From the NCBI GenBank assembly GCA_947632425.1, contig CANRPG010000002.1:1-33704 (forward strand): 33,704 nucleotides of DNA. The letters run 5' to 3'. The position numbers and the translations under genes were made by a program. Under the pieces are notes generated by a model that worked only from the letters and a program-made list of their open reading frames with translations, was not told the origin of the DNA and ran no database searches. The first letter of the stretch is position 1, and each line of letters opens with the position of its first letter. This DNA is from an uncultured Clostridia bacterium. GTDB lineage: Bacteria > Bacillota > Clostridia > Oscillospirales > Ruminococcaceae. Positions 33,591-33,704 of the stretch are shown one piece after another.

Positions 33591-33704
33591 TCAGAATTTT
33601 GAAAAGTCGATAAGCACCATGAAAAACTCTATCAGTCCGATTATTGACATTGCCACCATGCCCTTGGTTTTAGGCTTTTTGATACGCAGCGGCGAGATAT
33701 ACGC
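33591..33704 (-). CDS. pssA: Phosphatidylserine synthase, C-terminal end (cut by window edge)
   Basis: The last 37 codons and stop (TGA at 33591-33593) of a leftward gene. The residues end in a hydrophobic segment, MVAMSIIGLIEFFMVLIDF then SKF, preceded by the basic loop RIKKPKTKG. This fits the C-terminus of a CDP-diacylglycerol-serine O-phosphatidyltransferase, and the gene lies directly before psd in the usual pssA-psd order. The catalytic CDP-alcohol motif is outside the window, so the identity rests partly on context. Confidence 0.7.
   Translation of the reverse strand, partial: AYISPLRIKKPKTKGMVAMSIIGLIEFFMVLIDFSKF

Overview
This window looks like a chromosomal core region of a spore-forming (or spore-gene-bearing) Clostridia species, probably of the Ruminococcus/Oscillospiraceae type. 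The evidence is a complete eight-gene spoIIIA operon, the gene order nusB - TsaD-like - xseA - xseB - ispA - dxs - tlyA - nadK - argR - recN familiar from Clostridia, Gram-positive style ribosome binding sites (AAGGAG/AAAGGA), and a Thr-rich extracytoplasmic linker of the kind common in Ruminococcus. The genus is an inference from gene content; no rRNA is present to settle it. I saw no tRNA, rRNA, CRISPR array, transposase or phage gene.

Layout. 1-6,106: the 5' end of acetate kinase (ackA, leftward), divergent tmcAL (tRNA-Met acetylation), a membrane-anchored polysaccharide deacetylase, a chemoreceptor with its own promoter, a 6-phosphofructokinase and a nitroreductase, closed by a rho-independent terminator. 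6,106-7,119: a small TfoX-N protein and then about 700 bp without a gene, holding two 91%-identical 120-bp G-rich repeats, each followed by small hairpins. 7,120-9,966: a leftward four-gene operon (DUF5685 protein, J-domain protein with a Cys-rich tail, two membrane proteins). This is the least understood part of the window. 10,072-20,151: the leftward housekeeping operon from the Asp23-family gene to recN, covering transcription antitermination, exonuclease VII, isoprenoid precursor synthesis, rRNA methylation, NADP supply, arginine control and DNA repair. 20,243-25,034: the leftward spoIIIAA-AH operon, encoding the forespore/mother-cell channel, behind a sigma-E-like promoter.

25,123-30,373: a rightward three-gene operon of MoxR ATPase, DUF58 protein and a large membrane transglutaminase-like protein, ended by a bidirectional terminator. 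30,416-33,704: leftward genes for a TIGR04086 membrane protein, YajC, a secreted GHL10-type glycoside hydrolase, phosphatidylserine decarboxylase and the 3' end of phosphatidylserine synthase (phosphatidylethanolamine synthesis).

The best candidates for something undescribed are the structured repeat pair at 6.5-7.1 kb and the DUF5685/J-domain/membrane operon next to it. The DUF5685 protein carries two Asp-rich motifs that resemble those of class I isoprenoid (squalene/phytoene-type) synthases.
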